Assembly (NCBI GenBank): GCA_029863805.1 | Contig: JAOTUR010000004.1 | Coordinates: 1-34,366, forward strand | Origin: Candidatus Krumholzibacteriia bacterium | GTDB taxonomy: Bacteria; Krumholzibacteriota; Krumholzibacteriia; WVZY01 | Direction of reading: 5' to 3' | Length of the DNA stretch: 34,366 nt | Part shown: piece after piece, positions 6,536 to 15,479 of the stretch | Layout of the letters: the number at the start of each line of letters is the position of its first letter | How positions within the stretch are numbered: position 1 is the stretch's first letter | Program-made: the position numbers and the translations under genes | Notes under the pieces: model-generated | What the model was told of the DNA's origin: nothing | The model's input: the letters and a program-made list of their open reading frames with translations, nothing else | The model's database searches: none

Positions 6536-9202
6536 ATGCTCGAAAAGTTCGCACACTATGAAATCGTTGGCCCCTTGGGAGCCGGTGGCATGGGGGAGGT
6601 GTTCCGCGCGCGCGACACGCGGCTGGCCCGGGATGTTGCGCTCAAGGTGCTGCCCGAAGCGTTCCTGCAGGATACCGAGCGCCTCGCCCGTTTCGAGCGC
6701 GAGGCTAAAGTCCTTGCCTCTCTCAATCACCCCAACATCGCCGCCATCTACGGGATCGAAGAAGACAACGGCCGTCGCGCGCTGGCGCTCGAGCTCGTCG
6801 AGGGTCAGGATCTCTCCGAGAAGATCTCGAACGGGGCCATGCCGGTGCGCGAAGCACTTGGCATCGCCCACCAGATCGCCGTCGCGCTCGACGTCGCACA
6901 CGAACAGGGAATCATTCACCGTGATCTCAAGCCGGGCAACATCATGATCACGCCCGACGGGACGGCGAAGGTGCTCGACTTCGGACTGGCCAAAGCGCTC
7001 GACCCCGATAAGTCCGGAGCCAATTTGACCCAGTCACCCACGATTGTGTCCGCAGCCACGAGCGCCGGCGTCATTCTGGGGACGGCTGCGTACATGTCTC
7101 CGGAGCAAGCGCGGGGGAAGGAGCTGGATAAGCGGACCGACATCTGGTCGTTTGGGTGTGTGCTATACGAGATGCTCACGGGGCGTCAGAGTCACGCCGG
7201 TGAGACAGTGAGCGACACCATTGCTTTTGTCCTTGGACGCGAGCCGGACTGGAACGCGTTGCCCTCGGGCACCCCGGTCGGCGTGCGTCGAATCCTCGAA
7301 CGTTGCCTGCAAAAAGACCTGAAGCGCCGGCTGCGCGACATCGGTGATGCCGTGATCGAGCTGGAGGAAACGGTTGGTGGTACGGGAGCGGCGTCGGGTC
7401 CGGGGTCTGCGGCCAGCGCGGTCACTGGTCGGGCGGGTAGACGCTCACGCGGATGGCTGTGGCTGTTGACCGGAGTCGTGATCGGCGCTGCGGTGACCGC
7501 CATGGTTTTGTCCGGCCGGAACCGAGTATCCGAAACGAGCGGGGGAGACGTCAGTCGGTTTGAGTTGAACCCGCTTTTGCCGGTCGCGGAAAGAACCGAT
7601 CAGTACGTCGACATATCACCCGATGGACGGCGCATCGCGTACGTAGGGGTCGAGGACAACAACAAATTGTGTGTACGCGACCTGGCGGACGAAACGTTTC
7701 GCGTGCTCGATGGGACTGACTTCGCCAATAATCCGAAGTTCTCTCCCGATGGGCGCTGGATCCTCTTCACTGGTGGCGGCAAGCTAAAGAAAATTGCGAT
7801 CGACGAAGAGGCGCCAGTTATCTTGCAAGAAACAGGCGAGGATGTCGGCAACGGGTGGTTACCCGACGGACGGATAACCTTCACGCCGACCATGACCGGC
7901 GGACTCTTTGTCTTGCCGAGCGGCGGAGGCCGAGGGACAGAGGTGGCCCGGCCCGATACGACGGATAAGCAGTTCGGGGTGTGGTGGCCGCACGTTCTAC
8001 CCGACGGGCGACGGCTTTTGTATACCGCCTGGCGAACCCGAGTCAGCGACACGGACATCCGTGTCGTCGACCTGGAGACCGGGGAGACCCGTCTCGTCCT
8101 CGAGGGAGCCGCCCGGTCTGTCTACACGAAATCGGGACATCTACTGTTCACCCGGGGCTCGGATGTGATGGCCGCGCGGTTTGATGCAGACGCCGCAACG
8201 GTGCTGGGAGACGCTGTTCCAGTGCTACGCAATGTCAACATCCGACCGGCCAACGGGGATGCGACGTACGCCGTGTCGCATAACGGTACCCTTGCCTATC
8301 TGGAGGTTCCCGAGCCGAGGCGGCGAATCGTGTGGATCGACATGAAAGGGGCGGTCCACCCACTGATGGGTGAGAAGATGCATTTCGACAACATCGAGCT
8401 GTCGGGTGACGCCCGTAGAATCGCCGCGGTCGTCTATGAGCCGGACGGTGTGGATATATTCGTGGGTGAGGTTGCGCGTGGCGTAATGACAAAGGTTACG
8501 TTCGATGGCGGCTACAACAGCATCGCGTGGATGGCGGATGGCAGCGCGCTTCTCGCCGGGAATCTGGATCGCGGGCCGTTCGAGCTCTACGTCGTGCCCG
8601 CCGACGGTAGTTCTGATAAAAAGCTATTCTATGGTGAGGAAAGGTCGGATCTGTCGGTTTACGACATCGCCACGACTGGGGGGGACATATTGTTCTCTCG
8701 GTATGCCGGTGACGTCAATCAGCAGGATCTCCACGTTCTCGATCCCGACGCGCGACAGGTGAGACCGGTGGCTCAGACTCCCGGAGATGAGAGTTACGGC
8801 ATCTTTTCGCCGGATGGAAAGTGGGTGGCCTACGCTTCGGAGAGGGGCAAAACCTCCGATGTTTTTGTGCAGACCGTGGCACCGGGAGGCGGACGCCACC
8901 AGGTGTCGGTCGGAGGTGGAGCCAGACCCCAGTGGTCAGCGGACGGGCGCTATATCTATTTCCTGAATGCCGGCACCATGTTTGTGGTGGAGGTTACGCA
9001 CTCGCCCCAGTTTTCCATTGGTCCACAGCGAGCCCTGTTCAGCAATAACGATTTGGGTGGGGAATTGCTCGATTTTGTTTTACACCCGGACGGCGACCGA
9101 TTTGTGGCGGCGCTAAGCGATGGCGAAGTGAACATGCAGCCGATAAAGGTCGTTTTGAACTGGTTTGAAGAGTTGAACCGTCTCCTTCCGCCAGTTGACT
9201 AG
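6536..9202 (+). CDS. Transmembrane Ser/Thr protein kinase with C-terminal TolB/PD40-like beta-propeller
   Basis: Kinase motifs GAGGMGEVFRARD, VALKVLPE, IIHRDLKPGNIMIT, VLDFGLAK, YMSPEQARG; TM helix WLWLLTGVVIGAAVTAMVL; repeated propeller motifs 'ISPDGRRIAYV', 'FSPDGRWILFTG', 'FSPDGKWVAYASE', 'WSADGRYIYF'. Confidence 0.95.
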   Translation: MLEKFAHYEIVGPLGAGGMGEVFRARDTRLARDVALKVLPEAFLQDTERLARFEREAKVLASLNHPNIAAIYGIEEDNGRRALALELVEGQDLSEKISNGAMPVREALGIAHQIAVALDVAHEQGIIHRDLKPGNIMITPDGTAKVLDFGLAKALDPDKSGANLTQSPTIVSAATSAGVILGTAAYMSPEQARGKELDKRTDIWSFGCVLYEMLTGRQSHAGETVSDTIAFVLGREPDWNALPSGTPVGVRRILERCLQKDLKRRLRDIGDAVIELEETVGGTGAASGPGSAASAVTGRAGRRSRGWLWLLTGVVIGAAVTAMVLSGRNRVSETSGGDVSRFELNPLLPVAERTDQYVDISPDGRRIAYVGVEDNNKLCVRDLADETFRVLDGTDFANNPKFSPDGRWILFTGGGKLKKIAIDEEAPVILQETGEDVGNGWLPDGRITFTPTMTGGLFVLPSGGGRGTEVARPDTTDKQFGVWWPHVLPDGRRLLYTAWRTRVSDTDIRVVDLETGETRLVLEGAARSVYTKSGHLLFTRGSDVMAARFDADAATVLGDAVPVLRNVNIRPANGDATYAVSHNGTLAYLEVPEPRRRIVWIDMKGAVHPLMGEKMHFDNIELSGDARRIAAVVYEPDGVDIFVGEVARGVMTKVTFDGGYNSIAWMADGSALLAGNLDRGPFELYVVPADGSSDKKLFYGEERSDLSVYDIATTGGDILFSRYAGDVNQQDLHVLDPDARQVRPVAQTPGDESYGIFSPDGKWVAYASERGKTSDVFVQTVAPGGGRHQVSVGGGARPQWSADGRYIYFLNAGTMFVVEVTHSPQFSIGPQRALFSNNDLGGELLDFVLHPDGDRFVAALSDGEVNMQPIKVVLNWFEELNRLLPPVD

Positions 9203-9250
9203 ACACCGGTGGGGAATTCAGTGCCGCCGACGCGGCGCCGCCAGAGACAC

Positions 9251-9727
9251 TTACCGGTACTTTGCGGAAAACTTAACGACCCTCGGTTTGACCAGCCGTG
9301 CGAAATCTCCGTATGGCAATCGAATGAGCTCGGTATGAGAACCTGCGTTGAACGAAATCTCATCGTCTTCGGCCAGACTCTCCGCCACATAGACATCCAT
9401 ATTATACAGGTTACCAAACGGTGGCATGGCGCCGACCTCGCATCCCGGAAACGTGTCCTTGAATTCTTTTTCACCGGCGAGCTCGGCTTTGTTGGCTCCG
9501 GAGGCCTCCTTTAAAAGATCAAAATCGATTCTGTAGGACGCCGGCAGTACGGCCATCGCCATCTTGCCGTCGAGCTTTACCACGACAGTCTTGGCGAGTT
9601 CCTTGCCGGGTATGTGCGCCGATGCGGCGATCTCCTGCGCGGTGTACGCCGTCGAATGACTCATAGTGACGTACTTGACCTTATTCTTGTCCAAAAAGTC
9701 CCTCAGTTTTTTGACAGGCATCGTCAT
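9251..9727 (-). CDS. YbaK/EbsC-family (ProX-like) aminoacyl-tRNA deacylase domain protein
   Basis: 158 aa: '[52 protein letters not shown]...[61 protein letters not shown]'. SD-like GGGAGG upstream. Confidence 0.9.
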   Translation of the reverse strand: MTMPVKKLRDFLDKNKVKYVTMSHSTAYTAQEIAASAHIPGKELAKTVVVKLDGKMAMAVLPASYRIDFDLLKEASGANKAELAGEKEFKDTFPGCEVGAMPPFGNLYNMDVYVAESLAEDDEISFNAGSHTELIRLPYGDFARLVKPRVVKFSAKYR

Positions 9728-10079
9728 CGCCTCCCTTTCTCGGTCCTGCTGCTACCCTGCACTTTATCCCAAACCGCATTCGATGCTTTTGCAACATTAT
9801 ACACCAAGAGCGCTCGCGGGCTAGCCGAACCCGTCGCAACGCTCGTATGGCTCATAAGGGACGCGACGATGGCCCACCTGCCAGGTCCAATCCTGGTTGG
9901 CGAGCACGTTCGCCAGGCGGCTTGGCAATGTAGCGGCGCGCGGTGGCGAAGCCACGAGTGGCCCGCATGTTGTCGCACGAAGTGTCAATTTGAGTTGACA
10001 GCGCGGGCGTCACATCAAGCCACGCGATGGTGAAACAAATCGCAATCTCGAGCGATGTCTTCACGCGTCGTCGACCCGC

Positions 10080-10108
10080 TTGCAGTGCTTTCAAAAAACG
10101 ATTACACT
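10080..10108 (+). promoter_or_regulatory. Sigma70-type promoter TTGCAG-N17-TACACT
   Basis: TTGCAG 10080-10085, 17-bp spacer, TACACT 10103-10108; about 80 nt upstream of the next start codon. Confidence 0.4.
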
Positions 10109-10194
10109 GGTCGGATGCACAAGCGGGGCACCTTCCGTCATTTCGAGTCGGCGATTCCCGCACATTATCCACCCAAATCCCTGGAGGTTCTCTC

Positions 10195-10662
10195 ATGGCT
10201 GACCACAAGGTGACCATCACCTATAACAACCAGACCGGGAAAGTCACGGTTCCGTCGGCGACGATCGACGTCAACAGGACACAGTCGGATATCGAGTTCG
10301 ATTTGCGGTGCGTACCGGCGCTACCGAGCGGTTATAGCGCGAAGATCGTCGGAGTCGAGTTCGGAAAGCCGGACGAGCCAACGGGCGATTATGCTCCCGA
10401 GCACGTGTTCGCTGACAAGCATACAAAACTCATGAACAACGCCAACCATGTGGTTTATGGTGCGGCGAAGACCGGTTCACCGTCGGACCTCATCTTGACC
10501 GACAACAACAATGTGACGGCTGGGGTCGGAGACAAAGAATACGGTTACAAGATCTGGGTCGAAGTCGATACCGGGAGCGGCGCCACCACGCACGTGGAGG
10601 GATATCATCCGAGTGACGACCCAAAGATCAAGAACACAGAGCCGCCGCCGCCGACACCTTAA
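10195..10662 (+). CDS. Small DP-EP-like protein of unknown function
   Basis: ATG at 10195 (MADHKVTITYNNQTGKVTVPS...) with SD GGAGG, preferred over the 10027 ORF start. C-terminus 'SDDPKIKNTEPPPPTP' recalls the DP...EP motif family. Confidence 0.6.
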   Translation: MADHKVTITYNNQTGKVTVPSATIDVNRTQSDIEFDLRCVPALPSGYSAKIVGVEFGKPDEPTGDYAPEHVFADKHTKLMNNANHVVYGAAKTGSPSDLILTDNNNVTAGVGDKEYGYKIWVEVDTGSGATTHVEGYHPSDDPKIKNTEPPPPTP

Positions 10663-13247
10663 GGTCCGTCAGAGGTTTGCCCGCCGATCGCCGCGGAGAA
10701 TGCCGGATCATCACGAATCGCGTCGAACCAGGGCAACCCGAACCAAACCGCTTGCACGCCCTTGTCCAGCGCCTGACTCGCGTTGGCAAGGGCGGAATTG
10801 CGATCTCCCACAATGGCGTAGACCAGCGAGGCCATATACAGTGCCTCGGAGTCGTCAGACTCTTTGCGCAACGCTTCCTGCACCAGCGACACCGCTTGCG
10901 TGTGCTGGCCGACATGGGCCAGGCACTGAGCCTTCATGAGTTGAAAATCCCAGCTGTCGGATCCCGAGTGCTGATCGATAAGGTCGATGACCTCACGGTA
11001 GAGCGAATCGGACCGGGCTGCGTGACCGGCGAGTTTCTCGCAGTCGGCGAGGTTCAACATGGTCACCGCATCACCGGGAGCCAAACCCAGCGCGCGCTCG
11101 AGATTCGTGGCTGCGTCGCCGTACTTACCTTGGAGTTCCTGCGCGATACCCAGATTGACCAGATTGGCGACGTTGGGCAACTCTGCCACCATCTCGGAGT
11201 AAAGCGTCTCTGCGGTGGCTATTTTGCCATACAACAGCTCGATCTCGGCGAGCCGCGCCCGTGCAAACGGATCACCTGGAAAACGATCGAGCAACTCCGC
11301 GAGATGTGCGCGAGCGTCGTCCACTCTGCCCGTACGGTATTCCACATCAGCGAGTCGAAATACGTAGTCGCGTGAGAACCGCCGATGGACGACCTGGTTT
11401 AGAAGCTGCAATGCTTCAGCCGTTTCACCTCGTAGCTCGGCAAGCTGCGCCTCCAGTAGCATAACTTCGACGTTGGACGGGTCCCTCTCCTTATAATCGC
11501 GGGCGGCCGCAAGGGCCTTTTGCATGTCTCCGGCTCGCTTGGCGAGTTCGAACGTGTTGCGGATCGGCCGCGGATCCCGTGGCACCAGTGCACGTGCCTT
11601 CTCAGCCGAGGCATAACCTCGCTGCAACATCGTCTCATCGCCTGTACTTGCATAGAGGTACTTTGCGGTACCCGAATCCAAGATATGGGCATCGGCAAAC
11701 CGGGGCGACGATGCAGTCACCATCGCCAGCGTATCCAGAATGCTATAAGCCAGAGCTTCCGTCATCCCTCCCTGCACAGATGACAACTGACGAAGATGGG
11801 TGTTGTAGTCCTCCGTCTTGACATCGAGCGCCATGGCACCGCCGCTGCTTGCAATCTCCGGGTAGACGTTTGCAATCTGCGACTGAACCGCCGTGGCAGT
11901 GAGCAGTGATTTGGATTTCGGGACCAAAAAACTTTGCACTCCAATCGTCGTGCCGTCCCTGTCGTATCGGCGAAGCTCAATGGCCCATTCGGCATCCCGC
12001 TCGCTCAAGGACGTCTCCAACACTTCATCGGCCGCGACCAGGCTTGCGATCCGTGCGGGGCCGCCTTCGAGATCGCTTGCACGCGTGACTTCGATGGGAG
12101 CGACGTTTTCGAGCGAAAGAAGTCCGCGCACAACGGACAGCTTGACGTTGGAGGCGACGGCCGCCCCTTCTTCGTTGGTACCGGATACACGCACCGGCAC
12201 CACGGCGATACGAAGAGGCGATTTGGCGGTGAGTGTTTTGAGGCCTTTTAGCCCGAAGTATGCAAGCCCCGCGATCGCAACAGCGACAGCTACGATGCCC
12301 AGAACGCGGGCAACGCGTAAGCGCGACCCTCGCGTAAACGACGTGGTACCCCGCGGGCGCCCGCTTTTCGACGGCTGGCGTTCAGCGCGCGTCACAGCTT
12401 GCGTCGACAATTCGCCGCTGGCCTCTTCGTCCAGGACACGCGCGATCGCGCGAAGATCGGAGGCGAGATCCGAACAACTCTCATAACGTTCCGTCGCCTG
12501 TTTGGCGATGCACCTGTTGAAAACTGCCTGGAGGCCCTCGGGAACACCGGCGCGCTTCGAAGACATCGGTTCGGGATCGGTACTCAGGATCGCATAGAAG
12601 AGCGACGTGTGATGATCGCCCTTGAACGGCTGTTCACCGGTGATCAGCGCGTACAACAAGATTCCGAGCGACCAGATATCGGTCCGGTGATCGAAGGGCT
12701 GTGACTCGATCTGTTCGGGTGACATATACGATGGCGTTCCCAGTGAGGTCCCCGTGCGCGTGATGCTCTCGCCATCCGCCATCTTCGCCAGACCAAAGTC
12801 GAGGATCTTCACGAGACCATCGGTTGTGACGATGGCATTGGAGGGTTTGATGTCGCGGTGAACGATACCCTTGGCGTGCGCGCTCGCCAGGCCATCGGCC
12901 ATCTGGATCACCAGCGCCACGGCCTCGGCGACGGTGAGCCGTTGTTCGCGCACGAAGTGTTCCATCGATCGCCCTTCGTAGCGGGCCATGACGATAAACA
13001 TATCGCCCTGCGGCGTGTCACCGATGTCGTAGATCGAACAGATGTTGGGATGGTCGAGCGCCGAGGCGGCTTTGGCCTCGGTGATGAAGCGCTTTCTGGC
13101 CGTCTCGCCGGCGCTCACGCCCTTGGGGAGAAACTTGATGGCGACCTTACGGTCGAGCCGGGTATCGACGCCCTCGTAGACCACACCCATGCCCCCGGCA
13201 CCGAGCTCGCCATCGATTCTATAATGGGAAACAGTCTTGCGCTGCAT
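10659..13247 (-). CDS. Transmembrane Ser/Thr protein kinase with C-terminal TPR repeats
   Basis: Kinase motifs GAGGMGVVYEGVD, VAIKFLPK, IVHRDIKPSNAIVT, ILDFGLAK, YMSPEQIES; TM helix 'VLGIVAVAVAIAGLAYFGL'; a TolB-like segment; C-terminal TPRs ('NLVNLGIAQELQGKYGDAATNLERALGLAPGDAVTMLNLADCEKLAG'). Confidence 0.95.
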   Translation of the reverse strand: MQRKTVSHYRIDGELGAGGMGVVYEGVDTRLDRKVAIKFLPKGVSAGETARKRFITEAKAASALDHPNICSIYDIGDTPQGDMFIVMARYEGRSMEHFVREQRLTVAEAVALVIQMADGLASAHAKGIVHRDIKPSNAIVTTDGLVKILDFGLAKMADGESITRTGTSLGTPSYMSPEQIESQPFDHRTDIWSLGILLYALITGEQPFKGDHHTSLFYAILSTDPEPMSSKRAGVPEGLQAVFNRCIAKQATERYESCSDLASDLRAIARVLDEEASGELSTQAVTRAERQPSKSGRPRGTTSFTRGSRLRVARVLGIVAVAVAIAGLAYFGLKGLKTLTAKSPLRIAVVPVRVSGTNEEGAAVASNVKLSVVRGLLSLENVAPIEVTRASDLEGGPARIASLVAADEVLETSLSERDAEWAIELRRYDRDGTTIGVQSFLVPKSKSLLTATAVQSQIANVYPEIASSGGAMALDVKTEDYNTHLRQLSSVQGGMTEALAYSILDTLAMVTASSPRFADAHILDSGTAKYLYASTGDETMLQRGYASAEKARALVPRDPRPIRNTFELAKRAGDMQKALAAARDYKERDPSNVEVMLLEAQLAELRGETAEALQLLNQVVHRRFSRDYVFRLADVEYRTGRVDDARAHLAELLDRFPGDPFARARLAEIELLYGKIATAETLYSEMVAELPNVANLVNLGIAQELQGKYGDAATNLERALGLAPGDAVTMLNLADCEKLAGHAARSDSLYREVIDLIDQHSGSDSWDFQLMKAQCLAHVGQHTQAVSLVQEALRKESDDSEALYMASLVYAIVGDRNSALANASQALDKGVQAVWFGLPWFDAIRDDPAFSAAIGGQTSDGP

Positions 13248-13253
13248 CCGTCG

Positions 13254-13282
13254 ATTTTACTCGCCGGATGCCGGCGTCGCAA
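13254..13282 (-). promoter_or_regulatory. Sigma70-type promoter TTGCGA-N17-TAAAAT, 6 nt before the ATG
   Basis: Minus strand: TTGCGA (13282..13277), 17-bp spacer, TAAAAT (13259..13254), cgacgg, ATG at 13247. Confidence 0.5.
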
Positions 13283-13668
13283 GCTTTTGGCTGAGACTTC
13301 GACATTTAATGCGCCGGCTCATCCCGGCCGGTTCGGAGCTCAATTCGAGTCAGTGAACGGCCCGTTCCGCTCGACGACATGACGGTGATCTCACCCACGC
13401 CCTGGACTCCTTCCGTCACGGGCAGTACAACCTTTGTGGAAGCCTTTGGGAATGTGCCGTTCTCGTGTATCTTAAAGGAAACGTGTGGAGGCAACGTCAC
13501 GGTCGCCGCTATCGCGTGTGTGGATGAGTCGATCGAGGGGTATGGCTTCTACCGAACTCTCCTAACTTGACCGTCACGTCGTCCGTATTGGCCCTATGGC
13601 TCGCTGCCCGACTGGCTGCTTCCGTCGGACCTAATCATGGGCGACTTGGCATTCATGGTGGCAACAAC

Positions 13669-15477
13669 ATGGCTTTGACGAGGTTGGCACTCAACATCTT
13701 CTTCGCTTTGGCGCTCACGGCTGCGTGGGCCCTCGCGCAGGTGCGGGGCCAGGGCGCACGCGGTCGGGGTAGCGAGTTCAAGGGATGGACGGTCCGCACG
13801 CTCGAGGTGCGCGGCCTCGAACCGACGTTGGCAGCGTCGCTCAAGTCGGGGCTAGAGCTCTCCGAGCGCAGGGTGGTGTACCGGACGCGCCGCGTTACTT
13901 TTTATCCCGCCGTTCTCGACGAGGATCTACAGCGCGTGCGCTTATTCATGGCGCGGCGTGGGTTTCCCTACGCGCGCGTCGAGCCTAACTTAAAGCCGAT
14001 CGAACAGGGAAAGAGTCTCAGGGTAGTCCTCAACATCACGCCGGGCCATCGCGTTACTCTGGGGGCCGTTTCCATTCGCGGCGTCCCACGGGAGATCGAT
14101 TATGTACACACGCTGGTTGGTGGTAAGGCGTTCTCCGACGACGGGCTGGATAACGCCGTCCGCGACCTGGTGTCGGCTCTGAAGTCTGCCGGTTACGCGC
14201 AAGCCGAGGTGAAGACAAACGTGGAATGGCTGGACTCCACGAGCGTTACGGTGACGTTGGAGGCAAAACCCGGTCGTGCTTATCGCTTCAACGAGGTGCG
14301 CGTCACCGGGACGCAATCCGACCTCGCGCATCTGGTGCAGAAGAGTGCGGGCATCAAGCGCGGTCAACCGTACTCGCCCGCCACCATGGACCGCGTGCGT
14401 ACGAACCTGCGCACGCTTGACTTGTTCCGGCAGGTCCGCGTATCCACGGTGGACGCCGGTGACGACCTGCTCGACGTACAGGCCGACCTACTCGAGCGCC
14501 GTCCCCGAACGGTCGAAGTGGGTTTGGGCTACTGGTCCGATGACCTGCTGCGGGGGCGTTTTCGCTGGGAACACCGAAATCTCTTGAAAGGGGGACGCGG
14601 TGTAAGCTTTGTAAGCACGGCGTCGAAGTTCTCACAGACGGCAAAGACGTCGATGTGGTGGCCGGTACTTCTCGGCGCGCGGACGCGTGCGACCCTTTCG
14701 CTGAGCGGCGAGCGCCAAGACGAGGAAAGCTACGAGCTTTTGCGCGTTGGGGGCGGACTCGGCCTGACATACCGCTTGTCGTTGATCGCGTCGGGGCGTG
14801 TAGGCGTGGAGGTGAACTGGGTGGATCTCGAACGTAAGACCGACGACCCGGAGGCCTTTGTTGACGAAGGCGGGCTCCTGACCATTTTCTCGCTACGCTT
14901 GAGCCGCAACAGCGCCAACGATCGTGTTTATCCGAGCAAGGGCCATGTGCTATGGCTCAACGCCGAGATCGCACCGCCCGGCGGTATCACCGAAAACCAC
15001 TTCGCTTTGTTCGAAGGCTCGGCCACGCGTTACCAACGGCTGGGGGATGGCGTCGTGCTGGGGGGCCGTGTCAACGCCGGCCTGGCCGAACCGATCGGGC
15101 GCTCGGTTGACCTACTCCCCAACAAGCGTTTCTTTGCCGGAGGATCGACCTCGATGCGCGGTTTCGGGCGCCGTCGCCTGGGACCTGTGGACGATGGGGG
15201 ATCGCCCATCGGTGGCGAGCTCAAGCTGACGGCGACGGTTGAGCTGCGCGTCCCGCTTGTGTGGAAGTTCGGCGGCGCCGCCTTCGTCGACGTCGGGCAA
15301 GTGTGGCGTCACGTAGAGGATTTGGACGCCGACGACGTCGAGGTAGCGGTAGGACCGGGCGTCATGATACAAACACCGGTCGGGCCGCTGCGGGCAGACT
15401 GGGGCTATCGCCTCACTGACTTTCAATCGAACGAAAAGCGGTTCGCCTTTCACATTGCGATTGGCAATCCGTTCTAG
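13669..15477 (+). CDS. tamA: Omp85-family outer membrane protein, TamA-like (POTRA + beta-barrel)
   Basis: ORF 13567..15477; ATG at 13669 gives signal peptide MALTRLALNIFFALALTAAWALAQ. POTRA-like repeats; barrel motif 'FFAGGSTSMRGFGRRRLGP' and C-terminal 'GPLRADWGYRL...FHIAIGNPF'. Symbol assigned by pairing with a tamB-like gene. Confidence 0.85.
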   Translation: MALTRLALNIFFALALTAAWALAQVRGQGARGRGSEFKGWTVRTLEVRGLEPTLAASLKSGLELSERRVVYRTRRVTFYPAVLDEDLQRVRLFMARRGFPYARVEPNLKPIEQGKSLRVVLNITPGHRVTLGAVSIRGVPREIDYVHTLVGGKAFSDDGLDNAVRDLVSALKSAGYAQAEVKTNVEWLDSTSVTVTLEAKPGRAYRFNEVRVTGTQSDLAHLVQKSAGIKRGQPYSPATMDRVRTNLRTLDLFRQVRVSTVDAGDDLLDVQADLLERRPRTVEVGLGYWSDDLLRGRFRWEHRNLLKGGRGVSFVSTASKFSQTAKTSMWWPVLLGARTRATLSLSGERQDEESYELLRVGGGLGLTYRLSLIASGRVGVEVNWVDLERKTDDPEAFVDEGGLLTIFSLRLSRNSANDRVYPSKGHVLWLNAEIAPPGGITENHFALFEGSATRYQRLGDGVVLGGRVNAGLAEPIGRSVDLLPNKRFFAGGSTSMRGFGRRRLGPVDDGGSPIGGELKLTATVELRVPLVWKFGGAAFVDVGQVWRHVEDLDADDVEVAVGPGVMIQTPVGPLRADWGYRLTDFQSNEKRFAFHIAIGNPF

Positions 15478-15479
15478 AC

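Noticed and set aside
9850-9925. Possible tRNA-like segment (CCAGG-TCCAAT-CCTGG arm)
   Set aside because: The arm resembles a T-arm, but there is no TTC loop, acceptor pairing or anticodon arm; not a tRNA.
13306-13570. Short ORFs on both strands between the TPR kinase and the tamA-like gene
   Set aside because: About 60 aa each, no SD or domain evidence; treated as intergenic.
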